From Oleomonas cavernae (GTDB lineage: Bacteria; Pseudomonadota; Alphaproteobacteria; Zavarziniales; Zavarziniaceae): 64,000 bases of DNA. Below the pieces are notes generated by a model. The model did no database searches. It saw only the letters and a list, made by a program, of their open reading frames with translations, and was not told the origin of the DNA. Made by a program: the position numbers and the translations under genes. Below are positions 1 through 9,679 of this stretch, piece after piece. Where the stretch lies: assembly GCF_003590945.1 (NCBI RefSeq), contig NZ_QYUK01000011.1:3442909-3506908 (forward strand). The letters are read 5' to 3'. Every line of letters starts with the position of its first letter. Position 1 is the first letter of the stretch.

Positions 1-1
1 T

Positions 2-691
2 CTGGGCGATTCCCCGGTCAACCCGATCGACCTGATGAAGTCGCTGGACCTGATCACCGGCTTCTTCAGCGAGATCAAGGGCCACGGCACCATCCCGATT
101 TCGGCCGGCGGCGACCACCTGATCACCCTGCCGATCCTGCGCGCCCTGGCCTCGACCACGCCGGTGGGCATGGTCCATTTCGACGCCCATTCCGACACCA
201 ACGACCGCTATTTCGGCGACAATCTCTATACCCACGGCACCCCTTTCCGCCGCGCGGTGGAAGAAGGCCTGCTCGACCCCAGGCGGGTGATCCAGATTGG
301 CATCCGCGGCTCGATCTACGACCCCTCCGACCTCGATTTCGCCAAGGCCGCGGGTTTCCGCATCGTCTTCATCGAGGAATTCGTCAAGCGCACGCCTGAG
401 GACATCATCGCCGAGGCGCGGGAAATCGTGGGCGACAAACCGGTCTACGTTTCCTTCGACGTCGATGCGATCGACCCCTCCCAGGCGCCGGGCACCGGCA
501 CGCCGGAGATCGGCGGCTTCACCACCTTCGAGGCCCAGCGCATGGTGCGCGGCCTCCAGGGCCTGAACATCATCGGCGCCGATGTGGTCGAGGTCTCGCC
601 GCCCTTCGACCTCTCCAACATGACCTCGATCCTGGGCGCTACCTTGATGTTCGAACTGCTGTGCATCGTCGCAGCGCGGTTCCAGGCCTAA
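2..691 (+). CDS. Ureohydrolase (agmatinase/arginase family), 5' end cut by window edge
   Basis: Member of the dinuclear-manganese ureohydrolase family, which hydrolyses guanidino compounds such as agmatine to urea plus an amine in the cytoplasm. The reading frame is open from base 2, upstream of the first internal ATG at 35, so the true start lies outside the window. Family metal-binding motifs are visible in order: GGDH (about residue 29 of the visible part), FDAHSD, and SFDVDAIDPSQAPGTGTPE. The second ureohydrolase starts 10 bases after its stop and a LysR regulator follows, so the three probably form one catabolic unit. The exact substrate (agmatine, guanidinobutyrate, guanidinopropionate or guanidine) cannot be read from the motifs. 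Confidence 0.88.
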   Translation: MGDSPVNPIDLMKSLDLITGFFSEIKGHGTIPISAGGDHLITLPILRALASTTPVGMVHFDAHSDTNDRYFGDNLYTHGTPFRRAVEEGLLDPRRVIQIGIRGSIYDPSDLDFAKAAGFRIVFIEEFVKRTPEDIIAEAREIVGDKPVYVSFDVDAIDPSQAPGTGTPEIGGFTTFEAQRMVRGLQGLNIIGADVVEVSPPFDLSNMTSILGATLMFELLCIVAARFQA

Positions 692-701
692 GGCGCGACT
701 G

Positions 702-1646
702 ATGGCGGGATATGATCGCGGCCGGCTGGACCTGCCCTTCGTGGGCTTCTGCACCTTCGCCAAGAGCCCGATCTGCAGCGACTGGGACAAGATCGATGCC
801 GATGTCGCGGTCATGGGCGCGCCGTTCGATTTCGGCACCCAGTGGCGCGCCGGTGCCCGCTTCGGCCCCCGCTCGATCCGTGAAGCCTCGACCCTGTTCG
901 CCTTCGGGCACGACGGCGCCTATGACCACGAGGACGATGTCACCTACCTCGCCGATGCCCGCATCGTTGATATCGGCGACGCCGACATCATCCATACCGA
1001 CACGGTCCAGAGCCACGCCAACATCGAATACGGCGTGCGCAAGATCCTGAAAGCCGGGGCCATCCCCCTGGTGCTGGGCGGCGACCATTCGGTGAACATC
1101 CCCTGCATCAATGCCTTCGACGACCAGGAACCGTTCCATGTCGTCCATGTCGACGCCCATCTCGATTTCGTCGACGAGCGCCACGGCGTGCGCTTCGGCC
1201 ACGGCAATCCCTTGCGCCGCGCGGCCGAGAAGCCCTATGTCACCGGCCTGACCCAGCTCGGCATCCGCAACGTCTCCTCGACCGCCAAGGACGGCTATGA
1301 CGACGCCAGGCGCATGGGCTCCGACATCCTCAGCGTGCGCCAGTTCCGCAAGCTGGGGGTGGACGCCGTGATCGAGCGCATCCCGGCAGGCAAGCGCTAT
1401 TACCTGACCATCGACATCGACGGCTTCGACCCCTCGATCGCGCCGGGCACCGGCACGCCCAGCCACGGCGGCTTCACCTATTACGAGGTGCTGGAGCTGC
1501 TGGAAGGGCTCACGCGCCGGGGCACGATCTGCGGGATCGACCTGGTCGAGGTGGCACCCGATTACGATCACACCGGCGGCACCGCGATCCTCGCGGCGCA
1601 ACTGCTCCTCAACGTGATCGGCCGGATGCTCTACCACCGGACATGA
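702..1646 (+). CDS. Second ureohydrolase (agmatinase family)
   Basis: A 314-residue ureohydrolase paralogue of the preceding gene with a complete set of dimanganese ligands: LGGDHSVN, VDAHLDF and TIDIDGFDPSIAPGTGTP. It should hydrolyse a guanidino substrate to urea in the cytoplasm. Length is normal for the family. The ATG at 702 lies 10 bases after the previous stop, so the two are almost certainly co-transcribed and may form a hetero-oligomer or act on different substrates. The loop after the DAHxD motif differs clearly between the two, which is where substrate specificity is usually set, so functional divergence is likely. I do not assign a gene symbol because agmatinase and guanidine-type hydrolases share these motifs. 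Confidence 0.88.
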   Translation: MAGYDRGRLDLPFVGFCTFAKSPICSDWDKIDADVAVMGAPFDFGTQWRAGARFGPRSIREASTLFAFGHDGAYDHEDDVTYLADARIVDIGDADIIHTDTVQSHANIEYGVRKILKAGAIPLVLGGDHSVNIPCINAFDDQEPFHVVHVDAHLDFVDERHGVRFGHGNPLRRAAEKPYVTGLTQLGIRNVSSTAKDGYDDARRMGSDILSVRQFRKLGVDAVIERIPAGKRYYLTIDIDGFDPSIAPGTGTPSHGGFTYYEVLELLEGLTRRGTICGIDLVEVAPDYDHTGGTAILAAQLLLNVIGRMLYHRT

Positions 1647-1677
1647 CGCGCAGCCTTTGTTCCGATAACTTTCCCCT

Positions 1678-2589
1678 ATGAAAGTCGACAATATCGACCT
1701 GCGCCTGTTGCGGGTCTTTCACGCGCTGGCCGAACACGGCGGCTTTGCCGGGGCCCAGGCTGAACTGGGCCTGACCCCGTCGACCCTTTCCATCCACCTG
1801 AGCAACCTCGAACAGCGCCTCGGCATGATCCTGTGCGAGCGCGGCCGCGGCGGCTTCCGCCTGACCGACAAGGGCGAGCGGGTGCACCTGTCGACCAAGC
1901 GCCTGTTCACCGCCCTGGAAGGCTTCCGCTCGGAAACCGCGTCCTTGCGCGGCAAGCTGGTGGGCGAGTTGCAGATCGGCCTGGTCGACAGCACGGTGAC
2001 CGACAGCCATTCGCCCATCGCCGGCGCCATCCGCCGCTTCGAGCAGCGCGACAACGACGTCCACATCCGCCTGATGGTCGACCGGCCCTCAGCCCTCAAC
2101 CACGCCCTGCTGGACGGCCGCATGAACCTGGCGGTGGGCGTCTTCCCCCGCCATGTCGCCGGCGTCGACTACGAAATCCTCTACAAGGAACGCAGCCTGC
2201 TCTATTGCGGCGAGGGCCACGAGCTGTTCGGCAAACCGGCCAATCAGATCGACCAGGCGGCGATCGCCCGGTGCCGCTTCGTCGCCCGCGCCTACAGCCT
2301 GGAGCGCGACATGGCCGCCATGGGCCGGGTGATCCACAAGGCCAGCGTCGAGAACATGGAGGCCCAGGCCCACCTGATCCTGTCGGGCTGCTTCGTCGGC
2401 TTCCTGCCCGAACACTATGCCCAGGCCTGGGTCACCGCCGGCCGCATGCAGGCACTGGACGCTGCCCGCTATGCCCTGGAATCCGAGATCGCCCTGGCCA
2501 CACCCGGTGTGGGCAAGCCCAACATGGTGGTGCGCACCTTCTGCGACGACCTGCGTGCCGTGAACACCGCCTTCCCGCCCCGGGATTGA
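1678..2589 (+). CDS. LysR-family transcriptional regulator
   Basis: A 303-residue LysR-type regulator. The N-terminal winged helix-turn-helix occupies about residues 5-63 (LRVFHALAEHGGFAGAQAEL followed by STLSIHLSNLEQRLG). The rest is a periplasmic-binding-protein-like effector domain (about 90-295). It lies 31 bases after the second ureohydrolase on the same strand, so it may be co-transcribed and control those genes in response to a guanidino compound or a related amine. That role is inferred from position only. LysR regulators more often face their targets divergently, so the same-strand arrangement is slightly unusual. Confidence 0.88.
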   Translation: MKVDNIDLRLLRVFHALAEHGGFAGAQAELGLTPSTLSIHLSNLEQRLGMILCERGRGGFRLTDKGERVHLSTKRLFTALEGFRSETASLRGKLVGELQIGLVDSTVTDSHSPIAGAIRRFEQRDNDVHIRLMVDRPSALNHALLDGRMNLAVGVFPRHVAGVDYEILYKERSLLYCGEGHELFGKPANQIDQAAIARCRFVARAYSLERDMAAMGRVIHKASVENMEAQAHLILSGCFVGFLPEHYAQAWVTAGRMQALDAARYALESEIALATPGVGKPNMVVRTFCDDLRAVNTAFPPRD

Positions 2590-2606
2590 GCACCATAAGA
2601 ACAGGC

Positions 2607-2684
2607 GTCATCCCGGCGAAGGCCGGGATCCATTGCGACATCGCGCGCTGCCCCCGAATGGATCCCGGCCTCCGCCGGGATGAC
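2607..2684. repeat. Dispersed palindromic repeat, family A, copy 1
   Basis: An inverted repeat: GTCATCCCGGCGAAGGCC at the left end is mirrored by a GGCC-TCCGCCGGGATGAC arm at the right, with a short variable centre. Near-identical copies occur at 26222, 45226 and 56171. It lies between the convergent LysR and VWA genes, where its transcript could fold into a strong hairpin and act as a terminator or RNA stabiliser. It resembles the REP/BIME-like intergenic palindromes common in alphaproteobacteria. Confidence 0.85.
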
Positions 2685-2702
2685 GATAACAAGCAAGCAC
2701 AC

Positions 2703-4397
2703 TCAATCGATGCTGTCGGCGGCCTTGATCAACTGGACGAATTCCGCCCGGTAACCATTGACGTCCTCACCCCGCGCCCCTTGGGCCAGATCGGCGATCT
2801 GCGACCAGGACAGGTCGGCGACGAAGCTCACCCCGGCCAGCTTCTGGCCGTAAGCCGCGACGGCCACGGCGAAGCGCTGGTCGTCACTGGCATCGCCCAG
2901 GCCGGCAACCACGTCGCTGGCGGTCACCGGCCGTTCGATCAGGGCGCTGGTGTCATGGCCCGGCTGCTTGTAGCGGATGCGCAGATGGGCGAATTCCTCG
3001 CCGTGATCGGTGCTGCCGCTGGTCGCCTCCGGCGTGCCGTAGCGCAGGGGCTCGACATAGCCCCTGGACCCCGCCGGGGTGATCTCATAGATCGCGGTGA
3101 CCACCTTGCCCGAGCCGACGTCGCCGGCATCGATCCTGTCGTCGGTGAAATCCTGGCGGCGCAGGGCGCGCGTCTCGTAGCCGATCAGGCGATACTCGCT
3201 GACCTTCTGCGGGTTGAACTCGACCTGGAACTTCACATCGTCGGCCACCGGCACCAGGGTCGAGGCCGCTTCCTCCTGCAACACCTTGCGGCCCTCGATG
3301 GCGCTGTCGACATAGGCCGCGTTGCCGTTGCCGGCCTGGGCCATGCGCTGCATCAGGGCATCGTTCAGGTTGCCGATGCCGACGCCTAAGACCGAGAGAT
3401 AGATGCCCTGCTTGCGCTGTTCGACGACATAACTCTCCAGCGCCTTGGGATCGGTAATGCCGACGTTGAAGTCGCCGTCGGTCGCCAGGATGACGCGGTT
3501 GACCGCGTGCCTGTCGAAATTGGCGCGGGCCAGGCCATAGGCCCGCTCGATGCCGTCGGCACCCGCCGTGGAACCGCCAGCGCCCAGGCCCTCGATCGCC
3601 GCGATGATCTTGCGCTTGTTCTCGCCCGAGGTCGGCTCCAGCACCGTGGCGACGCCGCTGGCATAGGTCACGATCGAGATCTTGTCCTCGTCCCGCAGGC
3701 TGCGGGCGAAATCGATGAACGAGGTCTTCAGCAAGGCGAGGCGGTCCGGCGGCCCCATCGAGCCCGAGACGTCGACCAGCAGCACCAGGTTCAGCGGCGG
3801 CCGGCGGCCCTCGCTCAAGTCCAGCGCCTTGATCGACACGGTCATCAGTTTGGTGTCGACGTTCCACGGGTTGGGCATCACCGCGACGCGGGTGGTGAAG
3901 GGCCGGGCCGGGTCGCTGGGGCCGGCCAGGTCATAGGGGAAGTAGTTGATCATCTCCTCGACCCGCACGGCACCGGCCGGCGGCATCTGGCCCTCGCGCA
4001 GGTAACGCCGGGCGACCGCATAGGACGCGGTGTCGACATCGGAGGAGAATGTGGAGACCGGCTCCTCGGCCACCACCTTGACCGGGTTCTGTTCGGCATC
4101 GGTGAAGCGGTCGGTGGTGGGCTCGGGCATCGGGGCCGACGGGACCGGTGCGCCGCCCACCGCGAGGGTGGACGGCGCGGCGACCTTGGCCGGTGCCTCG
4201 CGGAGCGTGCCGAGCGCATCCGCTTGTGGGCCAGGGTCCGCCCCGGTCGAGGGATCCCTCGGCCGTGTGCTGCCGGTGGCGGTCTGGGACGTCTGGTCCG
4301 GCGAACAGGCGGCAAGCAACGAGACAAAGGCAACGGAAAGCGCGGCGGGCCGGCGGTATTGCCAGGCACGCGCCAGCGGGGCGTGGATCATCGTCAT
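2703..4397 (-). CDS. VWA-domain lipoprotein (YfbK-like)
   Basis: A 564-residue exported lipoprotein with a von Willebrand factor A domain. The ATG at 4397 was chosen because AGAGGGGGA lies just upstream and the reading begins a clean lipoprotein signal with lipobox LLAAC (Cys about 31). A Pro/Ala/Thr-rich linker follows, then a vWF_A_N-like segment, then the VWA fold with the MIDAS motif LLVDVSGSMG near residue 208, then a C-terminal YfbK-like region. The family is thought to bind metal and protein partners at the envelope; its role is not well defined. The neighbouring LysR gene converges on it and a family-A palindrome separates them. Confidence 0.85.
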   Translation of the reverse strand: MTMIHAPLARAWQYRRPAALSVAFVSLLAACSPDQTSQTATGSTRPRDPSTGADPGPQADALGTLREAPAKVAAPSTLAVGGAPVPSAPMPEPTTDRFTDAEQNPVKVVAEEPVSTFSSDVDTASYAVARRYLREGQMPPAGAVRVEEMINYFPYDLAGPSDPARPFTTRVAVMPNPWNVDTKLMTVSIKALDLSEGRRPPLNLVLLVDVSGSMGPPDRLALLKTSFIDFARSLRDEDKISIVTYASGVATVLEPTSGENKRKIIAAIEGLGAGGSTAGADGIERAYGLARANFDRHAVNRVILATDGDFNVGITDPKALESYVVEQRKQGIYLSVLGVGIGNLNDALMQRMAQAGNGNAAYVDSAIEGRKVLQEEAASTLVPVADDVKFQVEFNPQKVSEYRLIGYETRALRRQDFTDDRIDAGDVGSGKVVTAIYEITPAGSRGYVEPLRYGTPEATSGSTDHGEEFAHLRIRYKQPGHDTSALIERPVTASDVVAGLGDASDDQRFAVAVAAYGQKLAGVSFVADLSWSQIADLAQGARGEDVNGYRAEFVQLIKAADSID

Positions 4398-4461
4398 GGG
4401 TAAGTCCCCCTCTTGGACTATCCCATGCTGAAGCCTGATTGCGGCGGAGAGCTGGGCGAGA

Positions 4462-5676
4462 TCATGGCGGAAGCGCGGCGGCCGGCATCGGCTGGAACAC
4501 GAGAAGGGCAAGACAGGCGATCAGAGCCACCGGGGCCAGGGGCAGCCCGACCAGATTCAACATCACGCCAAGGAGCGGCAGATACCACAACAACGGCACG
4601 ACGCCATTGCGCAACAGGCGGGCGGAAGCCCCGGCATCATCGCGCCACATCAAGATCAGGCCGCCGGTGATGACCGCAAGATCGTAGAAATGGAGATAGG
4701 GCACGACAAGGGCGGTAGCGGCAGAAAACACCAGGATATCCAAGCCGTCCAAATTTGCCCGCGGCCCTCGGCGCAGCAAGTAGACCAGGCAAAGGCCAAC
4801 AGAGACGAGGCTGACCGCCGCCTGAACCCCGTAACTCGCGCCAACCTCCGCCCCAAGGAGGCGCATCGCCGTGAACGGTGTCAGGCGCATGGCCCCGCCG
4901 ATGCCGGTGCCATGTTCCAGAAAATTACGGCCCAGGGGCACCGTCTTTTCCAGATAGTCCGACCAAACCTCGGGGCCCCAGAACAGCACGGGCAGAAAGC
5001 AGGCCAGGGCAAGCGTAGCGCCGGCCGTCAGCACCACCCGCCACTGCCGCTGGACAACAAAGACCAGCGGCAGCAGGCATCCCATCATCGGCTTGTAGGC
5101 CAGGAGCCCGATCAGCACCCCGGCGAAGACCGGTCTGCTGCCGGCAAGGCGCAGGCCGCCGATGAACAGGGCGGCGCTGAAAAGGCCGTTCTGCCCCAGC
5201 ACCAGATTGACCAGAGTCATGGGCGCGACAAGTGCGAGCACCACAAGCGGCCGCTCGAGCCGCGGCAACCCCACCGCCATCACGAAGCAGGCAGCACCGA
5301 GAATTGACCAGAGCGCCAGCACCACCGGATAGGGCAGCCAGCCGAAGGGCGCCACAAACAGAAGTGCCGGCGGCGGATAGAGGAAAAGGCTGAGGGCGGA
5401 ATTGCTCTCGGGCCCCAGGGCTTCGGCCAGCACGCGGGCAAAAGCGGCCGAATCGGCGATATCACCGGTACGGCCTTCCAGCGCCAGCCGGCCGGCGGTC
5501 CATAGGTTATATGCATCCCGGCCAAACACTTGGCCGCGGTCAAAGGTTTTCGTCAGGAAAGGCCATTGGTCGACCAGGACGACGAGTACCACGAACGGAA
5601 AGATGACCCTCGCCGCCCTCGCCACCTGCTGCCGCAGCGGGCTCACCACGCTTGCCTCGGCCAAATCATCCCCCAT
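4462..5676 (-). CDS. Polytopic membrane glycosyltransferase, GT87/DUF2029 family
   Basis: About 404 residues with some ten hydrophobic segments. The N-terminal periplasmic-loop pattern (FDRGQVFGRDAYNLWTAGR, then LFLYPPPALL) is typical of GT87/DUF2029 polyprenyl-phosphate-dependent mannosyltransferase-like proteins. These use lipid-linked sugars on the outer face of the inner membrane. The ATG at 5676 was preferred over an upstream in-frame start at 5724 because GGGAGA lies a few bases before it. The acceptor is unknown. It is not next to other glycan genes here; its neighbours are the VWA lipoprotein and pckA. Confidence 0.75.
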   Translation of the reverse strand: MGDDLAEASVVSPLRQQVARAARVIFPFVVLVVLVDQWPFLTKTFDRGQVFGRDAYNLWTAGRLALEGRTGDIADSAAFARVLAEALGPESNSALSLFLYPPPALLFVAPFGWLPYPVVLALWSILGAACFVMAVGLPRLERPLVVLALVAPMTLVNLVLGQNGLFSAALFIGGLRLAGSRPVFAGVLIGLLAYKPMMGCLLPLVFVVQRQWRVVLTAGATLALACFLPVLFWGPEVWSDYLEKTVPLGRNFLEHGTGIGGAMRLTPFTAMRLLGAEVGASYGVQAAVSLVSVGLCLVYLLRRGPRANLDGLDILVFSAATALVVPYLHFYDLAVITGGLILMWRDDAGASARLLRNGVVPLLWYLPLLGVMLNLVGLPLAPVALIACLALLVFQPMPAAALPP

Positions 5677-5740
5677 TGCCGTCTCCCGGCCTATGCTCGG
5701 GGCCAACTGAAGATGCACGGTCAAGGCCGAGCGTGGGGCA

Positions 5741-5776
5741 AGTCAAGAAAAAGGGCCGCGGTTGCCCGCGGCCCTT
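5741..5776 (-). terminator. Rho-independent terminator of pckA
   Basis: Read on the minus strand, an 11-bp stem (AAGGGCCGCGG pairing with CCGCGGCCCTT) with a four-base loop is followed by TTTTTCTT. It starts about 25 bases after the pckA stop, a classic intrinsic terminator. Confidence 0.9.
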
Positions 5777-5799
5777 TCTCAAAGCGAGATCGGCCAGGC

Positions 5800-7407
<1,608 letters not shown>

Positions 7408-7411
7408 TGTG

Positions 7412-7447
7412 CTTCTCCGCGAGAAGAGGGCGGGATGATGATCCCGC
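7412..7447 (-). promoter_or_regulatory. Two hairpins in the pckA leader, one covering the Shine-Dalgarno
   Basis: On the minus strand CTTCTC-GCG-GAGAAG (7412-7426) folds so that the GGAGAAG ribosome-binding site is paired. Just upstream, GCGGGAT and ATCCCGC (7430-7447) form a 7-bp stem with a four-base loop. With the TTG start this suggests modest or regulated translation of pckA. No trans-acting factor is evident. Confidence 0.45.
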
Positions 7448-7569
7448 GTCGGGGTTGTTCAAGACGACGAGCAAACACCCGACGCCCACTTGGGTTGCGT
7501 GACTCGGCGAAAATAGATGCCCTGAAAAGCTCCCGCAACAGGCGTGATGGTCGCAGTTGGCGACATTTG

Positions 7570-8334
7570 TCACAATTTATGCAGTTCACGCGCTGTCTTA
7601 ACCAATTCTACAAGCCGCGTCCGCACTTCCATGACGCTCGAAACATGACTCGGGAAGCGCAGCCGGCTGCGCCGGTCGCCCGCGATCAGGTCGATCCCCT
7701 CCGGATCGACCCCGGAGATTCGCCAGTCCGCGTCAGCTTCGCCCAGCAATTGCGTGGCATAAAGGGCGATCGCGTCGAGGTGGTCTTCATTCATGTGGGC
7801 GACCACCCCCGCCTCCCCTTCCTGCAATGCAGCATATTGCGCAGCATTGAGGACAAATGCGCCCCCGTCGATCCAATGAATCCGCCCGAAGCCGGCCACC
7901 AGATGGGCCCGCTCGACCACCATCCGCCAAAGCGAGAAATCGGCGAAGTCGCGATAGATCTCGGCGGCGGGATGGCGGCGGAAGAAACGCTCCTTGAGCC
8001 AAGGGTCGTCGTCGCGCGCCAGCCGGCCGACCAGGCTGACCCGGGCGCCGGTCAGGCGGTCGGCCAGCCCGACCGTGCCGTCGAACAGCAGCGAGGCCCG
8101 CGGATCGGCTTCCAGCGCCCGGGTATGCTCGGCCAGCCTGGAGATGAACAGCAGCGGCTGGCCGCCGTGGTCGGTTGCGGCCAGGACCAGCGAGGCATAG
8201 GGGCTGCCGTCGCCCAAGGTGACGGCCAGGGCCGCCGTCGGCGTGCGGCGAACCAGATCGCGGGCGCTATCCGCCGGGCTTTCCTGCGTCGTCAAGGGCG
8301 ATCCGATGCTCAAAGACCAAGGTCGCGAAAACAC
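7570..8334 (-). CDS. HugZ-like heme utilisation / PNPOx-fold protein with DUF2470
   Basis: A 254-residue protein with an N-terminal split-barrel flavin-reductase/PNPOx-like domain (about 20-165) and a C-terminal DUF2470 domain containing HMNEDHLDAI near residue 180. This is the layout of HugZ-type heme-degrading proteins and of many uncharacterised relatives. A role in heme binding or breakdown is known only for some members. The start is a GTG at 8334, the first in-frame candidate; later starts are possible. It lies 162 bases upstream of pckA on the same strand, with pckA leader hairpins between, so it probably has its own transcript. Confidence 0.8.
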   Translation of the reverse strand: MFSRPWSLSIGSPLTTQESPADSARDLVRRTPTAALAVTLGDGSPYASLVLAATDHGGQPLLFISRLAEHTRALEADPRASLLFDGTVGLADRLTGARVSLVGRLARDDDPWLKERFFRRHPAAEIYRDFADFSLWRMVVERAHLVAGFGRIHWIDGGAFVLNAAQYAALQEGEAGVVAHMNEDHLDAIALYATQLLGEADADWRISGVDPEGIDLIAGDRRSRLRFPSHVSSVMEVRTRLVELVKTARELHKL

Positions 8335-8433
8335 CTATCGAATACCGGCGATCGAGTACAGTACCTAATCCTGGCCGCGGGATTCGTGATCGCGGCGCAA
8401 GGCCCTCACCAAGCGCGTGTCCAAAGCCATGAA

Positions 8434-8769
8434 TCAAGGCCGGCAGCCAAGAGCCTTGTAGATGGCCGCTTTGTCACCGCGTCTTATCGTCGAGCTCTTT
8501 TGGATCGCATCGCAGATGCCTTGCGCCGCCAATCCATGCTCGATGACGTAATCATCCAACTCGAATGGCTGTCCGCATTCGATGAAACTGTCATGCTTCA
8601 GGAAAGAAGGGTAATCCGCTTGCAGGATCGGTATGGAGCCATCGCGCCAACCGTCCGAGTTGATGCGCAGGTAGATCCCAAGGGATGGCTCGACGCATAT
8701 CGCCATCTTCCAGTTGGCCGGATCTATTTTCTCGTCATAGATCCAGATGACTTCAAGGGCACGGACCAA
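8434..8769 (-). CDS. Unknown 111-aa protein, candidate toxin paired with Panacea protein
   Basis: I do not recognise this family with confidence. It is 111 residues long, slightly acidic, with alternating hydrophobic stretches suggesting a small beta-rich fold (WKMAICVE, GIYLRINSDG, then a conserved-looking FLKHDSFIECG and FELDDYVIEHG) and a helical C-terminus. The start is 6 bases after the stop of the Panacea-domain gene, so the two are translationally coupled. Panacea (DUF4065) proteins act as antitoxins for many unrelated small toxins, so a PanT-type toxin role is inferred from position. It lies in an AT-richer patch, consistent with horizontal transfer. Confidence 0.6.
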   Translation of the reverse strand: MVRALEVIWIYDEKIDPANWKMAICVEPSLGIYLRINSDGWRDGSIPILQADYPSFLKHDSFIECGQPFELDDYVIEHGLAAQGICDAIQKSSTIRRGDKAAIYKALGCRP

Positions 8770-8775
8770 GGCACG

Positions 8776-9312
8776 TCACAGCCGGATGTGGGCGGCATTC
8801 TGCCGGAGGTCCGCAACGATTTCAGCCTTCCTGGGGGAATCGTCGATCATGTCCTCGTAGCGCATGGTTCCCAGCTTGGCGGCTTGCCAGTCAGCCCCAT
8901 GCGTCGCAGACGTGCGCGCGTTGAACGTCATGTGAGAAGAAATGCCAAAGCCGTGCTTTAAGGACTCGAAATCCGAATCCGAAAAAACATCGTGGTCAAG
9001 GTCGGCATTCGCGCCATTGCCTTGCAGACGATACCCCTCGAGTTTCCATGGAAACCGGTCATCGCCCAATTCAGCCAGCCAGAGGGCTTCGCCCTTCGCC
9101 ATCTCGTAAATCTCGACGGGAACGGGGCCGAACCTCATGGCGCGATAGGTCGCGCCAAAGACCGGGCGGTGATATTTGTTGAGGTGATGCTTATCGGCAA
9201 AGTAGCAAGCCTTCAGCATTGCATGCAAATCGATGCCCGGCTGCTGGGCAATCATCCATTGGATGGCCGCCTTGGCTTTCTCCGGAGAGAATTTAAATCT
9301 GATCGGCTGCAT
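8776..9312 (-). CDS. Panacea (DUF4065, SocA-like) domain protein, putative antitoxin
   Basis: About 178 residues with the Panacea/DUF4065 signature: LHAMLKACYFADKHHLNKY (about 31-49), GATYRAMRFGPVPVEIYEM (about 53-71) and the ADWQAAKLG / YEDMIDD C-terminal pattern. The domain is shared with the ClpXP adaptor-antitoxin SocA and with hyperpromiscuous antitoxins. The ATG at 9312 was chosen over an in-frame TTG at 9336 because it starts directly before the conserved domain and a promoter-like element overlaps the TTG. It is followed at 6 bases by the unknown 111-aa protein, its likely toxin partner. Confidence 0.82.
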   Translation of the reverse strand: MQPIRFKFSPEKAKAAIQWMIAQQPGIDLHAMLKACYFADKHHLNKYHRPVFGATYRAMRFGPVPVEIYEMAKGEALWLAELGDDRFPWKLEGYRLQGNGANADLDHDVFSDSDFESLKHGFGISSHMTFNARTSATHGADWQAAKLGTMRYEDMIDDSPRKAEIVADLRQNAAHIRL

Positions 9313-9335
9313 TGCCGCAATATGGCGATTCTGCA

Positions 9336-9364
9336 ATAAGAATCAAGCACTTAATAAAAGTCAA
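9336..9364 (-). promoter_or_regulatory. Sigma70-like promoter for the Panacea pair
   Basis: On the minus strand TTGACT (9359-9364), a 17-base AT-rich spacer and TCTTAT (9336-9341) match the -35/-10 pattern. Transcription would start close to the ATG at 9312, giving a short leader without an obvious Shine-Dalgarno. Assigned from sequence alone. Confidence 0.5.
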
Positions 9365-9430
9365 TTGATTTCAATCGGTTATGAGTCGCTGTGCCGCCGG
9401 CAGCCTTTCCAAGCCTGCGAGGCGGGCCGT

Positions 9431-9679
9431 TTGAAAGGGCCACCGGTTTCTCATGCGGCAACGGACAACGAAACGGACTGGGCGGAGCAAGCCAAGGCGG
9501 AGCTCAAGCGCCGCGACGTGTCCTACCGGGAGTTGGCGGAGAAGCCAACCGCGCTCGGAATCCACGAGACAGAGCGCAACATTGCGAACAAGATTGGCCG
9601 GGGCGGATTTACGGCGGCTTTTCTGATCCAATGTTTACACGCAATCGGCTGCGCGACGCTGCGCTTAGAGGATGCCTGA
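9431..9679 (+). CDS. DUF6471-domain small protein
   Basis: About 82 residues matching the DUF6471 pattern: DWAEQAKAELKRRDVSYREL, then GIHETERNIANKIGRGGF, then an FLIQCLHAIG / LRLEDA ending. The domain is helical, resembles a lambda-repressor-like HTH fold and is found beside mobile elements, so a DNA-binding role is a guess. No ATG is well placed; a TTG at 9431 is taken and another in-frame TTG exists at 9365. The frame runs divergently from the Panacea gene. It overlaps the start of the next membrane-protein gene by 49 bases, so the two are probably coupled. Confidence 0.65.
   Translation: MKGPPVSHAATDNETDWAEQAKAELKRRDVSYRELAEKPTALGIHETERNIANKIGRGGFTAAFLIQCLHAIGCATLRLEDA

Noticed and set aside
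2607-2684. CRISPR-like repeats (family A palindromes)
   Set aside because: Copies are single and tens of kilobases apart, with no spacer array or cas genes.
1833-3389. 518-residue open frame crossing the LysR and VWA genes
   Set aside because: Runs through a LysR gene in another frame, a palindromic repeat and an antisense VWA gene; not a real protein.
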